Made by a program: the position numbers and the translations under genes. The notes under the pieces are model-generated. The model saw only the letters and a list, made by a program, of their open reading frames with translations, did no database searches and was not told the DNA's origin. Shown in pieces: positions 19,390 through 28,640 of a stretch of 64,000 bases of DNA. The stretch is from Pseudomonas sp. GGS8 (GTDB lineage: Bacteria > Pseudomonadota > Gammaproteobacteria > Pseudomonadales > Pseudomonadaceae), in the NCBI RefSeq assembly GCF_024168645.1, contig NZ_JALJWF010000001.1, positions 2,848,501-2,912,500 on the forward strand. The letters run 5' to 3'. The first letter of the stretch is position 1. Each line of letters begins with the position of its first letter.

Positions 19390-20009
19390 GACTGGCCTCC
19401 ACGCAAAGTAAGGTAAAAGTGATGCAGGCGTTCGACCTCGCTGCGCAGCCAGGCGAGGTCGCGGTCGTTGACCACCACATCGTCGGCGTGGCTCACGCGC
19501 TCCTGTCGGCTGGACTGAGCCTTGAGGATCGCCTGGACTTGCTGTTCGCTGGTCTGGTCACGCTGCAAGGTGCGTTCGATCTGTAACTGTTCCGGGGCAT
19601 CGATTACCAGGACCCGTTGGGTCATGGCGTACTGCCCGGACTCGATCAGCAGCGGCGAAACCAGAATCGCGTAAGGCGATTGTGCCTTGGCCAGATGATG
19701 GGCGATTTCCTCGGCGATCAACGGATGCAGCAGGGCTTCGAGCCAGCGGCGTTCATCCGGCACCTCGAAGATCAGTTTGCGCAGGGCCGCACGATCCAGC
19801 TGGCCATCGGCCTGCAACACGCCGGGACCAAAGTGCTCGGCGATCTTCGCCAGTGCCGGGCGACCGGGTTCGACCACCCAGCGAGCCGCATGATCGGCGT
19901 CCACCACGTGCACGCCGAGGTCGATGAAGTGCTGCGCGGCCGCACTTTTGCCGCTGCCGATGCCGCCGGTCAGGCCGAGAATCCAGGGTTTTTCCACAGG
20001 GGTATTCAT
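19386..20009 (-). CDS. coaE: Dephospho-CoA kinase CoaE
   Basis: Last step of coenzyme A synthesis: phosphorylates the 3'-OH of dephospho-CoA. 207 residues. P-loop [11 protein letters not shown] at the N-terminus, then [15 protein letters not shown], and the [10 protein letters not shown] segment of the CoaE fold. ATG 20009 overlaps the pilD stop (ATGA), giving the pilD-coaE-yacG order seen widely in pseudomonads. Confidence 0.96.
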   Translation of the reverse strand: MNTPVEKPWILGLTGGIGSGKSAAAQHFIDLGVHVVDADHAARWVVEPGRPALAKIAEHFGPGVLQADGQLDRAALRKLIFEVPDERRWLEALLHPLIAEEIAHHLAKAQSPYAILVSPLLIESGQYAMTQRVLVIDAPEQLQIERTLQRDQTSEQQVQAILKAQSSRQERVSHADDVVVNDRDLAWLRSEVERLHHFYLTLRGGQS

Positions 20010-20878
20010 TTCAAACCGACAAACTGCCAATAGAAGCCGGTTATTTGACCACCCCAGAGCAAGGCAATCCAGCCGGCAATGGCCAGATAGGGGCCAAAGG
20101 GTAGCGGCGTCGAAGTTTTTGCATCCCGCAGGCGCAGCAAAATCAACCCGAGAATGGCCCCTACCAGCGATGACAACAGAATGGTCATGGGCAGGATCTG
20201 CCAGCCGCCCCAGGCGCCGAGCATCGCCAGGAGCTTGAAATCGCCGTAACCGATGCCGTCCTTGCCGGTGATCAGCTTGAACAGCCAGAACACCGTCCAC
20301 AGCGCCATGTAGCCGGCCACCGCACCCCAGAACGCATCATGCAGTGATACGAAGAGCCCGAAGCTGTTGAGGATCAACCCCAGCCACATCAACGGCATCA
20401 CCAGTACGTCCGGCAACAGTTGATGCTCGGCATCGATCAGGCTCATCGCCAATAGTCCCCAACTCAGGACCAGGACCATGCAGGCCTGCCAGCCGAAACC
20501 GAAATGCCAGGCGACGAACGCCGACAGCAGGCCGCAAGCCAGTTCGGTCAGCGGGTAACGTTTACTGATCGGCGCCGCGCAGTGTGAGCATCGCCCGCGT
20601 AAAAACAGATAACTGAGTATTGGAATGTTTTCCCACGCTCGAATCCGATGGCCGCAGTGGGGACACTCGGAGTGGGGCAGTATCAGGTTGTAAGTCGGGC
20701 CAGGGGCTTCGGCTGGTATATCCAGTACGTCGTGGGCCTGTAGTCGCCATTCACGCTCAAGCATTTTCGGCAGGCGCCAGACCACCACGTTAAGAAAGCT
20801 GCCGATCAGCAGGCCGACCACCAATGCTGTGATCACGAAGGCCAGCGGGTCGAGGCTCAGAAATTCGTTCAAGGACAT
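20006..20878 (-). CDS. pilD: Prepilin peptidase/N-methyltransferase PilD
   Basis: Inner-membrane aspartic protease of 290 residues that removes prepilin leaders and methylates the new N-terminus. It serves PilA and PilE here and type II secretion pseudopilins where present. The cytoplasmic zinc site with two CxxC pairs (CPHCG and CSHCA) lies at about 65-95. The catalytic Asp residues are in [11 protein letters not shown] and GYGDFKLL. Eight hydrophobic helices are apparent. The ATG at 20878 lies one base after pilC. Confidence 0.96.
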   Translation of the reverse strand: MSLNEFLSLDPLAFVITALVVGLLIGSFLNVVVWRLPKMLEREWRLQAHDVLDIPAEAPGPTYNLILPHSECPHCGHRIRAWENIPILSYLFLRGRCSHCAAPISKRYPLTELACGLLSAFVAWHFGFGWQACMVLVLSWGLLAMSLIDAEHQLLPDVLVMPLMWLGLILNSFGLFVSLHDAFWGAVAGYMALWTVFWLFKLITGKDGIGYGDFKLLAMLGAWGGWQILPMTILLSSLVGAILGLILLRLRDAKTSTPLPFGPYLAIAGWIALLWGGQITGFYWQFVGLK

Positions 20879-20879
20879 A

Positions 20880-22097
20880 TCAGATCGCTGAGCCGAGTTG
20901 GAAGATGGGCAGGTACATTGCAACCACCAGCCCGCCGACGATAACCCCCAGCACCACCATGATGAATGGCTCCATCAGGCTGGTCAGGTTATCGACCATG
21001 TTGTCCACCTCGGCCTCGTAGAAACTCGCGACCTTGTCGAGCATGTCGTCCAGCGCGCCGGACTCTTCGCCAATGGCCGTCATCTGGATCGCCATTGTCG
21101 GAAAGATGCCGGAGGTGCGCATGGAGAAATTCAGCTGCATGCCGGTCGAAACGTCCTGCTTGATGCGCAACACCGCTCGCTTGAACACGATATTGCCGGT
21201 CGCGCCCGCCACTGACTCCAGGGCTTCGACCAGCGGCACGCCGGCAGCAAACGTCGTCGACAGGGTGCGGGCGTAACGGGCCACGGCGGACTTATACATG
21301 AGCGCGCCAACCAACGGCAGTTTCAGTAGCCAGGTGTCCATCCGATCGCGAAAGCCTGGGGAATTCTTGAAGGCATAGCGCAGGCCGAAGATCCCCCCAG
21401 CCAGCACGCCGAGTATCATCCACCACCAGTCCTGCATGAACTCCGACAAACCGATGACCATCACGGTGAACGCCGGCAGCTCGGCACCGAACCCCGAGAA
21501 TACCGACTGGAACTGCGGTACAACCTTGACCAGCAGAATCCCGGTCACAATGATCGCGACGAACACCACGGCCAGCGGGTAGGTCATGGCTTTCTTGATC
21601 TTGGCTTTGAGGCTTTCGCTCTTTTCCTTGTAGGTCGCCACCCGTTCCAGCAGGGTGTCCAGAGCCCCGGCCTGTTCCCCGGCATCCACCAGGTTGCAGT
21701 ACAGCTCATCGAAATACTGGGGCTTTTTGCGCAGCGCCGCGGCGAAGCTGTTACCGGCCGCGACTTCCTGTTTCACCTCGTCCACCAGCTTGCGCATGTT
21801 CGGGTTATCGAAGCCTTCGCCGATGATATCGAACGATTGCAGCAGCGGTACGCCGGCTTTCATCATGGTCGCCATCTGCCGGGTAAACAGGGCAATGTCC
21901 AAGGGCTTGATGCGCTTGCCGGCACTGAAAATGGACGCGGACTTTTTCCGCACCTTACCCGGATTGATACCCTGCTTGCGCAACTGGGCCTTGATCAGCG
22001 CGGGATTTTGTCCGGTCAACTCGCCAGTCATTTTCGCGCCTTTGCGATCTGTACCCTCCCAGGCATACACGCTGATTTTCGCTGCTTTGACCGCCAT
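20880..22097 (-). CDS. pilC: Type IV pilus inner-membrane platform protein PilC
   Basis: A 405-residue GspF-family protein. It couples the motor ATPases to pilin insertion and extraction in the inner membrane. There are two GspF domains, each with the FTRQMATMMKAGVPLLQ or YARTLSTTFAAGVPLVE helix pair, and three membrane helices (around 170-195, 220-240 and 375-400). pilB precedes it by two bases and pilD follows by one base, making a tight pilBCD operon. Confidence 0.97.
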   Translation of the reverse strand: MAVKAAKISVYAWEGTDRKGAKMTGELTGQNPALIKAQLRKQGINPGKVRKKSASIFSAGKRIKPLDIALFTRQMATMMKAGVPLLQSFDIIGEGFDNPNMRKLVDEVKQEVAAGNSFAAALRKKPQYFDELYCNLVDAGEQAGALDTLLERVATYKEKSESLKAKIKKAMTYPLAVVFVAIIVTGILLVKVVPQFQSVFSGFGAELPAFTVMVIGLSEFMQDWWWMILGVLAGGIFGLRYAFKNSPGFRDRMDTWLLKLPLVGALMYKSAVARYARTLSTTFAAGVPLVEALESVAGATGNIVFKRAVLRIKQDVSTGMQLNFSMRTSGIFPTMAIQMTAIGEESGALDDMLDKVASFYEAEVDNMVDNLTSLMEPFIMVVLGVIVGGLVVAMYLPIFQLGSAI

Positions 22098-22099
22098 AT

Positions 22100-23800
22100 T
22101 CAGTCCTTCGTGACCCGGTTGATTTCTTCAAGGCTGGTGATGCCTTGCATGGCCTTGAGCAGGCCCGACGTGCGCAGGTCGTTGAAGCCGTCCTTGCGCA
22201 TCTGGAGGTCAATCTCCAGTGAATTGCCTTCGGCCATGATCAGCCGTTGCAGGTCAGGGGTGTTCTTTACCACTTCATAAATCCCCACTCGCCCTTTGTA
22301 GCCAGCGTTGCATTGATCGCAACCAACCGGTTCATAGATCGTGAACGAGCCGATGCGTTCCTCGGGGAAGCCTTCCTTGAGTAGTGTCTCGCGGGGAATC
22401 TCGATGGGCTTCTTGCAATGGCTGCACAATTTGCGCGCCAGGCGCTGGGCAATGATCAGGCTGACCGAGGTCGCAATGTTGAAGCCCTGAATCCCCATGT
22501 TGTGCAGGCGGGTCAGGGTTTGCGCGGCGCTGTTGGTGTGCAGGGTGGAAAGCACCATGTGCCCGGTCTGGGCGGCCTTGATGGCAATTTCCGCAGTTTC
22601 GAGGTCACGGATTTCGCCGACCATGATCACGTCCGGGTCCTGGCGCAGAAACGAGCGCAACGCCTGGGCGAAATCCATTCCCTGCCTGGGATTGACGTTG
22701 ACCTGGTTGACGCCCTCCATGTTGATTTCCACCGGGTCTTCGGCAGTGGAGATGTTGATGTTGACGGTATTGAGGATGTTCAGCCCGGTATAGAGCGACA
22801 CGGTCTTGCCTGAACCGGTGGGCCCGGTCACCAGGATCATCCCCTGGGGTTGCTTGAGGGCAGCCATGTACAGGTCTTTCTGCTCGGGCTCATAGCCGAG
22901 GGCGTCGATGCCCATTTGCGCGCTGGACGGATCGAGGATCCGGATCACCACTTTTTCGCCCCACAGGGTCGGCAGGGTATTGACCCGGAAGTCGATGGAC
23001 TTGCTCTTGGACAGACGCATCTTGATCCGCCCGTCCTGAGGTTTGCGCCGCTCGGAGATGTCGAGACTAGCCATGACTTTGAGCCGGGAAGCAATGCGGT
23101 TAGCCAGTTGCGTCGGTGGCTTGGCGACTTCATGCAGGATGCCATCGGTGCGCATCCGCACGCGGTAGGATTTCTCGTAGGGTTCAAAATGCAGGTCGGA
23201 AGAACCGCTCTTGATTGCATCGAGCAACATCTTGTGGACGAAGCGCACCACGGGCGCGTCATCGGTATCCTGTCCGGCGATGGCGTCCTGTTTCTGGTCA
23301 TCGACCGACTCGATGTCCAGACCGTCGAGGTCGACATCGGCCATCTCTTCCAGGCCGGTGGCGTGGCTGTCGAAGAATTTTTCGATGGCGTCGCTGAGCT
23401 TGTCTTCTTCAACCAGGATGGCTTCGGTGTTCAGCCCGGTGCTGAACTGGATGTCGTTGATGACTTGTTGATTGCTCGGATCGGAAACCCCCACGAACAG
23501 TTTGTTGCCGCGTCGCCAGAGGGGCAGGGCGTGGTGCTGGCGGATCAGTTTTTCGCTGACCAGTCCCTTGGGTTGGGTGTCTTTGTCCAGGCAGTTGAGG
23601 TCCAGCAGGGCCATGCCGAAATGCTCCGAAGCCACCTCGGCGACCTGCCAGCTTTTCAGCAGTTTGTTCTGCACCAGATAGCTGACCAGTGAGACTCGAT
23701 TGCGTTGGGCTTGCTGATACGCCTGTTGCGCACTTTGGTCAGTGATCAGCTCGGCCAGTACCAATTGCTTGGCCAGACCGCTAAGGGCAATGTCATTCAT
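22100..23800 (-). CDS. pilB: Type IV pilus extension ATPase PilB
   Basis: Hexameric secretion ATPase that powers pilus extension, 566 residues. N-terminal GspE/MshEN-type domains (1-170), then the ATPase core with Walker A GPTGSGKTVSLYT, Asp box, Walker B (DVIMVGEIRDLETAE) and His box (GHMVLSTLHTNSA). A four-Cys zinc site follows (CSHCKKP and CDQCNAGY), a mark of true PilB rather than the retraction ATPase PilT. Divergent from pilA, with a 226-base regulatory gap. Confidence 0.97.
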   Translation of the reverse strand: MNDIALSGLAKQLVLAELITDQSAQQAYQQAQRNRVSLVSYLVQNKLLKSWQVAEVASEHFGMALLDLNCLDKDTQPKGLVSEKLIRQHHALPLWRRGNKLFVGVSDPSNQQVINDIQFSTGLNTEAILVEEDKLSDAIEKFFDSHATGLEEMADVDLDGLDIESVDDQKQDAIAGQDTDDAPVVRFVHKMLLDAIKSGSSDLHFEPYEKSYRVRMRTDGILHEVAKPPTQLANRIASRLKVMASLDISERRKPQDGRIKMRLSKSKSIDFRVNTLPTLWGEKVVIRILDPSSAQMGIDALGYEPEQKDLYMAALKQPQGMILVTGPTGSGKTVSLYTGLNILNTVNINISTAEDPVEINMEGVNQVNVNPRQGMDFAQALRSFLRQDPDVIMVGEIRDLETAEIAIKAAQTGHMVLSTLHTNSAAQTLTRLHNMGIQGFNIATSVSLIIAQRLARKLCSHCKKPIEIPRETLLKEGFPEERIGSFTIYEPVGCDQCNAGYKGRVGIYEVVKNTPDLQRLIMAEGNSLEIDLQMRKDGFNDLRTSGLLKAMQGITSLEEINRVTKD

Positions 23801-23873
23801 TGGGATTCCGGACGCAGGCGGTTAATGACTTATAGCCTAGTCAAGCAGTGGAACCAAACCAGCCGAGATGAGG

Positions 23874-23888
23874 TGACAAAAAGTGTCA
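23874..23888. promoter_or_regulatory. Perfect inverted repeat, probable PilR operator of pilA
   Basis: TGACA, five bases, TGTCA. It contains the (C/G)TGTC element reported for PilR binding upstream of P. aeruginosa pilA and lies about 75 bases before the -24 element, the usual enhancer distance for an NtrC-type activator. PilR itself is encoded at 3135-4481. Confidence 0.6.
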
Positions 23889-23962
23889 GAAAGTGCGGAT
23901 CCTGGGGGTAGGAAAGGTCTTTGTCGTGATCCCGAGCCCCGTCTGCAAGGGCGCGTACGACT

Positions 23963-23978
23963 TGGCATGAGCTGTGCT
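23963..23978 (+). promoter_or_regulatory. Sigma54 promoter of pilA
   Basis: TGGCATGAGCTGTGCT has the invariant GG (-24) and GC (-12) separated by exactly ten bases. It lies about 49 bases before the pilA ATG. pilA is the classic RpoN/PilR-dependent promoter in pseudomonads. Confidence 0.85.
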
Positions 23979-24026
23979 GTACCCTGTTCAGATCATGAGA
24001 TTTCGACTCATGCATGGAGCCTGTCT

Positions 24027-24437
24027 ATGAAAAATCAAAATGGTTTTACCCTGATCGAACTGCTGATCGTGGTGGCGATCATCGGGATTCTGGCGACGTT
24101 TGCGTTGCCGCAGTACTCGAAGTACCAGGCGCGAGCGAAGGTTACCGCAGCGCTGGCAGAAATCTCGGCACTGAAAGTCCCTTTTGAAGACATTATCAAT
24201 CAAGGTACCGATCCTACCCTCGCCCTGATCGGCGGTACGGCGACTACAGGTAATTGCACGATTACGGCATCGGGTACCTCCTCTAGCGGCGTGGGCACTA
24301 TTGCCTGCACGATCCTCAATGCTCCAGGGCCTGTGCTCAGCAAAACCATTACGCTTTCGCGTACCCTCGCCGGTGGCTGGACTTGCGCTACGACGGCTCT
24401 ACAAGAGTACGCACCTAAAGGCTGCACCGGTACCTGA
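24027..24437 (+). CDS. pilA: Type IV major pilin PilA
   Basis: A 136-residue major pilin. Short leader MKNQNG, then FTLIELLIVVAIIGILATFA with Glu5 and the polymerisation helix. The C-terminal head carries four Cys (in GNCTI, IACTI, WTCATT and KGCTG), enough for two disulfides, as in some group a pilins. The ATG at 24027 is chosen because it gives the canonical six-residue leader. It is divergent from its assembly genes pilBCD and behind a sigma54 promoter. Confidence 0.95.
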   Translation: MKNQNGFTLIELLIVVAIIGILATFALPQYSKYQARAKVTAALAEISALKVPFEDIINQGTDPTLALIGGTATTGNCTITASGTSSSGVGTIACTILNAPGPVLSKTITLSRTLAGGWTCATTALQEYAPKGCTGT

Positions 24438-24458
24438 TCCATATCACCCGGCATAAAC

Positions 24459-24493
24459 AATGCCCCGCTTCTCACGACGCGGGGCATTTTTTT
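24459..24493 (+). terminator. Rho-independent terminator after pilA
   Basis: AATGCCCCGC and GCGGGGCATT arms around a ten-base loop, followed by seven T, 22 bases past the stop. Confidence 0.92.
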
Positions 24494-24675
24494 GTTGGTC
24501 ATTTGGGGGCGATTTGAATGATCACGAAAACCCCCGACAATTCATGGCCTTAGGCCTGCGTTAAAACCCGCAAGTTGCATGTCGATAATTTCGCACTCAT
24601 GCATTTTGCACGATTTTGAAAATTGTGATTTTTGTTATGTTATTGATTTATAAGTATTTATTTTAAAGCCGCTAG

Positions 24676-24692
24676 TTGGCACAGCGTTCGCA
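24676..24692 (+). promoter_or_regulatory. Candidate sigma54 promoter of the BON-domain gene
   Basis: TTGGCACAGCGTTCGCA has GG and GC at the required ten-base spacing and a consensus TTGGCAC half. It lies about 70 bases before the ATG. Upstream (about 24610-24665) is a markedly AT-rich stretch that could hold an IHF bend. The 323-base gap from pilA contains otherwise only the pilA terminator. Confidence 0.65.
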
Positions 24693-24760
24693 CTCTCTCT
24701 GGTAACCCTGCTGACAAGACGACACGCAGCAGACTTTCCAGAAGAACAGGAGTTACTCGT

Positions 24761-25117
24761 ATGAAGAAGTTCGCTATCGCTGCCGCTACTGCTACCGCGC
24801 TGACCCTGACCATGGCCAACGCTGCATTTGCACAGACCACCCAGACCACCCAGGCTCCTATGGTGCTGGCTGCCGGTGAAGTGACCAAAGCCGAGGAAGC
24901 TACTTCCGATACCTGGATCACGACCAAAGTCAAAGCAGACCTGGTGACCGAAAAAGGCATTCCAGGCACTGATATCAAAGTCGAAACCAACAAAGGTGTT
25001 GTTTCCCTGTCTTCCATGACCGTTCTGACAGAAGCTCAGAAAACAACCGCCGTGGCTATCGCCAAGAAAATCAAAGGCGTCAAAGCGGTGTCCGCTGACG
25101 GCCTGAAAGCCAATTAA
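24761..25117 (+). CDS. Periplasmic BON-domain protein
   Basis: A 118-residue protein with a clear signal peptide (KKFAIAAATATALTLTMANAAFA, cleavage after about residue 24). One BON domain occupies the rest (TWITTKVKADLVTEKGIPGTDIKVETNKGVVSLSS, then the alternate helix and IKGVKAVSAD). BON proteins such as OsmY protect the periplasm under osmotic and envelope stress. A single BON domain is shorter than OsmY, which has two. Ribosome site ACAGGAG precedes the ATG. The upstream sigma54-like promoter is noteworthy. Confidence 0.9.
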   Translation: MKKFAIAAATATALTLTMANAAFAQTTQTTQAPMVLAAGEVTKAEEATSDTWITTKVKADLVTEKGIPGTDIKVETNKGVVSLSSMTVLTEAQKTTAVAIAKKIKGVKAVSADGLKAN

Positions 25118-25202
25118 GGCAAAGCTTCTCGCCTGGACCGGGAGAGGATGCGGCAGGCGGGCCAAGTCATACGTCTGTCGCTTTTTGAGAGTTCATGCGA
25201 AA

Positions 25203-25253
25203 GGCCACAAGGATGTGGCCGTTACAGGCCCCGGCATTCGTGTCGGGGCCTGT
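25203..25253. terminator. Pair of hairpins between convergent genes
   Basis: GGCCAC/GTGGCC (25203-25220) and ACAGGCCCCG/CGGGGCCTGT (25224-25253) stems lie between the BON gene and the DUF2845 gene. T tracts are weak, so termination is likely but not certain. Confidence 0.55.
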
Positions 25254-25289
25254 TCTATTGGGGAGCAATACAAGACAATTGTGGTGGGT

Positions 25290-25589
25290 TCAATTACCGC
25301 GTTTGCTAGTGATTTGAACCAACCGGTTTCCTTCAAAGCGCAGGTACTGGTACATCCCGCTGTTGGGCCCGTAGGTCCATTCCTCGACTTGAAACTCTTC
25401 CCGGCGATTGGCGCTGCGCTTGTAGCCAAGCCCGTCGCGGGCGATGGGCTGTCCGCATTTTTTCAGCACTTCGCTGGACCTGTCCCCGACGCTGATCAAT
25501 TGACTGCCGCAACGCAGGGTATCGGCCGCCGCGGCTTGGCCGGCAGCCAACGCCAGGGCCAGGCTCATAAGCCATTGCGCGCCCATCAT
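25290..25589 (-). CDS. Exported DUF2845 family protein
   Basis: A 99-residue small periplasmic protein. Signal peptide to about residue 22 (LALALAAGQAAAA), then DTLRCGSQLISVGDRSSEVLKKCGQP, with two Cys that could form a disulfide, and a strand-rich C-terminal half (EEWTYGPNSGMYQYLRFEGNRLVQI). This resembles the SmpA/BamE-like fold used by many small envelope proteins; that comparison is inference. The start overlaps the DUF748 stop (ATGA), so it is translated with that gene. Confidence 0.85.
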   Translation of the reverse strand: MMGAQWLMSLALALAAGQAAAADTLRCGSQLISVGDRSSEVLKKCGQPIARDGLGYKRSANRREEFQVEEWTYGPNSGMYQYLRFEGNRLVQITSKRGN

Positions 25590-28546
25590 TCGGCATCCAG
25601 ATGCATGGCCGTCACCACGCGGCCATCGCTTTCGGCCTCGCCGAGGTTGGCGTCGATGAAGTACACGCGGTCATCGGCCAACTGCCCTTTGTCCACCAGG
25701 TAGTCCTTGATGCTGCTGGCCCGTTCTTGCCCCAGTTGGCGCAATAGCACCTCGCTGGAACTCCAGAAGTCGATCACGCTTTCACGCATTTTCTTGTTGC
25801 GTTCCTCCTTGCCCAGATCCTTCCATTCGGCGGGGGGCTGGATCTTTAGGCGCGTGCGGTAGATCCCTTCAAGCAGCGGGCCTTTCTCATTGTCAGGCAC
25901 TTGCAGTAATGAAGCCTGGGCCGGCACTTTGTCACCGCGGCGCTGGAGCATTTTGTAGTAGTTGTACTGGTATTCCCGTTCCAGGCGTTGCTCGGCGAGC
26001 AGCGGGCCGTCGCTGCTCTTGGCGGCAGTGCCTTCGATTTCCAGGCGCAGGGCCGGACGCTCCTTGAGCGCCTGGGACAGTTTGATCAGTGTCGCTTCGG
26101 CGTCCTGGCTCAAGTCACTTGAACCTGGTGCAAACGCCACGGTACCCAGGTCCTCTGAACCACCGCCGCTGACCAGCCCGCCAATCATTTTGAACGGAGC
26201 CGCGGCCGCCTTCACGATCAGATTGCGCAGGGTCTGCCAGATGATCGGCATGATGCTGAATTGCGGGTTGTTCAGGTCGCCGCTCACCGGCAGCTCAATG
26301 GAAATCTTTCCATCGACATCCTTGAGCAAGGCAATCGCCAGTTTCAGCGGCAGGCTTACGGCATCCGGACTGTCAACTTTCTCACCCAATTGCAGCTGCT
26401 CGACCACCACTTTGTTTTCGGCCAGGAGCTGGCCGTTGGTGATCTTGTAATGCAGATCCAGATTGAGCCGGCCCTTGCGGATGCGGTAGCCGGCAAACTT
26501 GCCGGAGTAGGGCGTCAGGGTCGTTAGTTCCACCCGTTTGAAACTGGTGGCGATGTCCAGGCTGGCCATTGGGTTGAACGGGTTGACCGAGCCCTTGATG
26601 GTCACCGGTGCATAGCGGTCGACCTTGCCTTTGACGTCGACGCTGGCCGGTTTTACGTGGCGGCTGTCGATGGTGCCGATGTTCCCGTTCAGTTGTTGGA
26701 CGGCCGTGGCGAAGTTCGGCGTCAGGCTGAAGTCGGCGAAGTTTGCCGAACCGTCATTGATGGCAATGCTGCCAATGTGGATGCCCAGCGGTTTTTCTTT
26801 TCCGGCTGCCGGTTTGGCTGCGGCGGTTGTGGTCGTTGCGGCGCCGGAGTCGGCCGGTTGCGGGATCAGCAGGTCATCGATGTTGGTGGTGCGGTCATCG
26901 TTGATCATGAAGCGCGCATAGGGCTGGAACAGGTTGACCTTATCGATCGACAGGCTGTCGCCGTGTTGATAGTTCAGGCCTTCGAGCGCCAACTGCTGCC
27001 ACTTGAGGAAGTCACGGGTTTTCAGGGTGTCGAGGGTATGCAACTGATCAATCTGGGCTTTACCTGTGACGCTGAACGCCAGCGGCTCGGTGCTTTTCAA
27101 GTCGACCGCCAGATCACTGCCCAGCATGCCGCTGCGCAGTTCGAGGCGAATGAACGGATTGATGTAGGACTGGGCGACGCGCAGGTCGATGTCCCTGGTC
27201 TGCACGTTCAGTTTGGCGCTGATCGGGGCCAGATTGACCGTGCCGTCCGCCATGATCTTGCCTTGCTTGCCCACGCCCGTGTCGAGCTTGAGGTTGAAAG
27301 GGGAGCCATTGAGGCTGTCGAAATTTTGCAGATCCAGGTTCAGCGGGCCCAGCTCCAGCGCCACGGCGGGTTGCGCCTTACGGTCGGCCAAATGCACCCG
27401 ATAATTGCGCAATTGCACGTCTTTGAGCAGCACCTGCCAAGGCTTGCTCGGTGCCGGTGGTTGCTTTGGTGAGTCGGCTGCGGCCGGTGTGCTGGCGGGC
27501 TCGGCGTTGGCTTTGGCCGCCTGTTTGGTCGGTTGGCTGGCGAACAGTTTTTGCCAGTCGAGTTGCCCATCGGCTTCGAGGGCGGCCCAGGTTTCCAGTT
27601 TCTGGCTGCGGATCTTGCCGACCACCACTTGCTGCTTGGCCAGATCCACGGTGGTGTCGCTGATGTCCAGCCGTTCGAGCTTCGCCAGCGGTCGGCCGTC
27701 CGGAGCCTTGATGGCGAAAGGCGCGATGCTGACGGCGACGTTGCTCAGCAGCAGTTCGGTGCCCTTGTTCAGATTAAGTTTGTAGTCGGTGCTCAGGTTC
27801 AGGACGCCGTTTTCCAGGACCAGCGGCAACGCATCGCGCACGTAGGGCCACCAGGCTTTCATCTGGCCGTCGGTGACTTTCAACTTACCTTCGGAGGCGA
27901 TCGGGGTCAGGCTGAAATTGCCGGTCCAGTCGATCTGCCCGCCGGACGGGCCGACCGCGACCAGGGTCATGTCGGCGTTGTCGTCGGGCAGGGTGCTGAG
28001 GTTCTTCAGCTCGAAATCGAGTTTGTCGTAGAGGAATTCGATCGGCTCGCTGGGCCGGGCATCTTCGAAGTGCACGTAGCCGCCGGCCAGTTTGATTCGC
28101 TCCACGCGCAGCGGAAAAGGTTTGGCATTCGGGTCGACCGGGGTCGGTTCGCTGGCGGGGATTTTGAACAGCCCGATCAGGTTGAGCGTGCCGTCCTTGC
28201 TAAAGCGGATTTCCGTCTTGGATTTGTCCAGTTCGATATCGGACAGGTGCAGCGCCTTGGTCCACAGACTGTCAATCTGCAGGTTGGCGTACAGGCGTTC
28301 GAAGCCCACTTGTTCCTTGCCCGGCTCGCCGATGACCAAACCCCAAAGGGTCACTTCAAGGCTGAACGGGTTGAGTTCGATTCGCTGAATCGTCGCGGGC
28401 GTCGTGGCGTAGTTGGCCAATTGTTGGTTGGCAACCCGCAACGCGATGCCCGGCAAAATCAGAAACCCCAGCAGGCTGTATAGCGCCAGGGCTGTTAACA
28501 AGGCGCCGATAGCGCGAATCAATCCTTTGGGCATGTGTGGCTTCAT
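25586..28546 (-). CDS. AsmA-like DUF748 domain protein
   Basis: A large 986-residue envelope protein. One N-terminal membrane helix (LIRAIGALLTALALYSLLGFLILPG) is followed by a long beta-rich periplasmic region with AsmA/DUF748 repeats and a Pro/Ala-rich linker (about 355-390). The C-terminal part (VAFAPGSSDLSQDAEATLIKLSQAL onward) resembles an OmpA-type peptidoglycan-binding domain. AsmA-like proteins are implicated in lipid transfer between membranes, so a structural or lipid-handling role is plausible. The start is uncertain: ATG 28546 and 28534 both precede the helix closely and neither has a strong ribosome site. Confidence 0.85.
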   Translation of the reverse strand: MKPHMPKGLIRAIGALLTALALYSLLGFLILPGIALRVANQQLANYATTPATIQRIELNPFSLEVTLWGLVIGEPGKEQVGFERLYANLQIDSLWTKALHLSDIELDKSKTEIRFSKDGTLNLIGLFKIPASEPTPVDPNAKPFPLRVERIKLAGGYVHFEDARPSEPIEFLYDKLDFELKNLSTLPDDNADMTLVAVGPSGGQIDWTGNFSLTPIASEGKLKVTDGQMKAWWPYVRDALPLVLENGVLNLSTDYKLNLNKGTELLLSNVAVSIAPFAIKAPDGRPLAKLERLDISDTTVDLAKQQVVVGKIRSQKLETWAALEADGQLDWQKLFASQPTKQAAKANAEPASTPAAADSPKQPPAPSKPWQVLLKDVQLRNYRVHLADRKAQPAVALELGPLNLDLQNFDSLNGSPFNLKLDTGVGKQGKIMADGTVNLAPISAKLNVQTRDIDLRVAQSYINPFIRLELRSGMLGSDLAVDLKSTEPLAFSVTGKAQIDQLHTLDTLKTRDFLKWQQLALEGLNYQHGDSLSIDKVNLFQPYARFMINDDRTTNIDDLLIPQPADSGAATTTTAAAKPAAGKEKPLGIHIGSIAINDGSANFADFSLTPNFATAVQQLNGNIGTIDSRHVKPASVDVKGKVDRYAPVTIKGSVNPFNPMASLDIATSFKRVELTTLTPYSGKFAGYRIRKGRLNLDLHYKITNGQLLAENKVVVEQLQLGEKVDSPDAVSLPLKLAIALLKDVDGKISIELPVSGDLNNPQFSIMPIIWQTLRNLIVKAAAAPFKMIGGLVSGGGSEDLGTVAFAPGSSDLSQDAEATLIKLSQALKERPALRLEIEGTAAKSSDGPLLAEQRLEREYQYNYYKMLQRRGDKVPAQASLLQVPDNEKGPLLEGIYRTRLKIQPPAEWKDLGKEERNKKMRESVIDFWSSSEVLLRQLGQERASSIKDYLVDKGQLADDRVYFIDANLGEAESDGRVVTAMHLDAE

Positions 28547-28640
28547 CTGTCGGAATCGGAGTGCCTTGGAGTATGGCATGCGTTTGCGGTTCCGAAGCAA
28601 TCACGCTTTATAGGATTTGTCTGATAATGGGTGTGGATTT

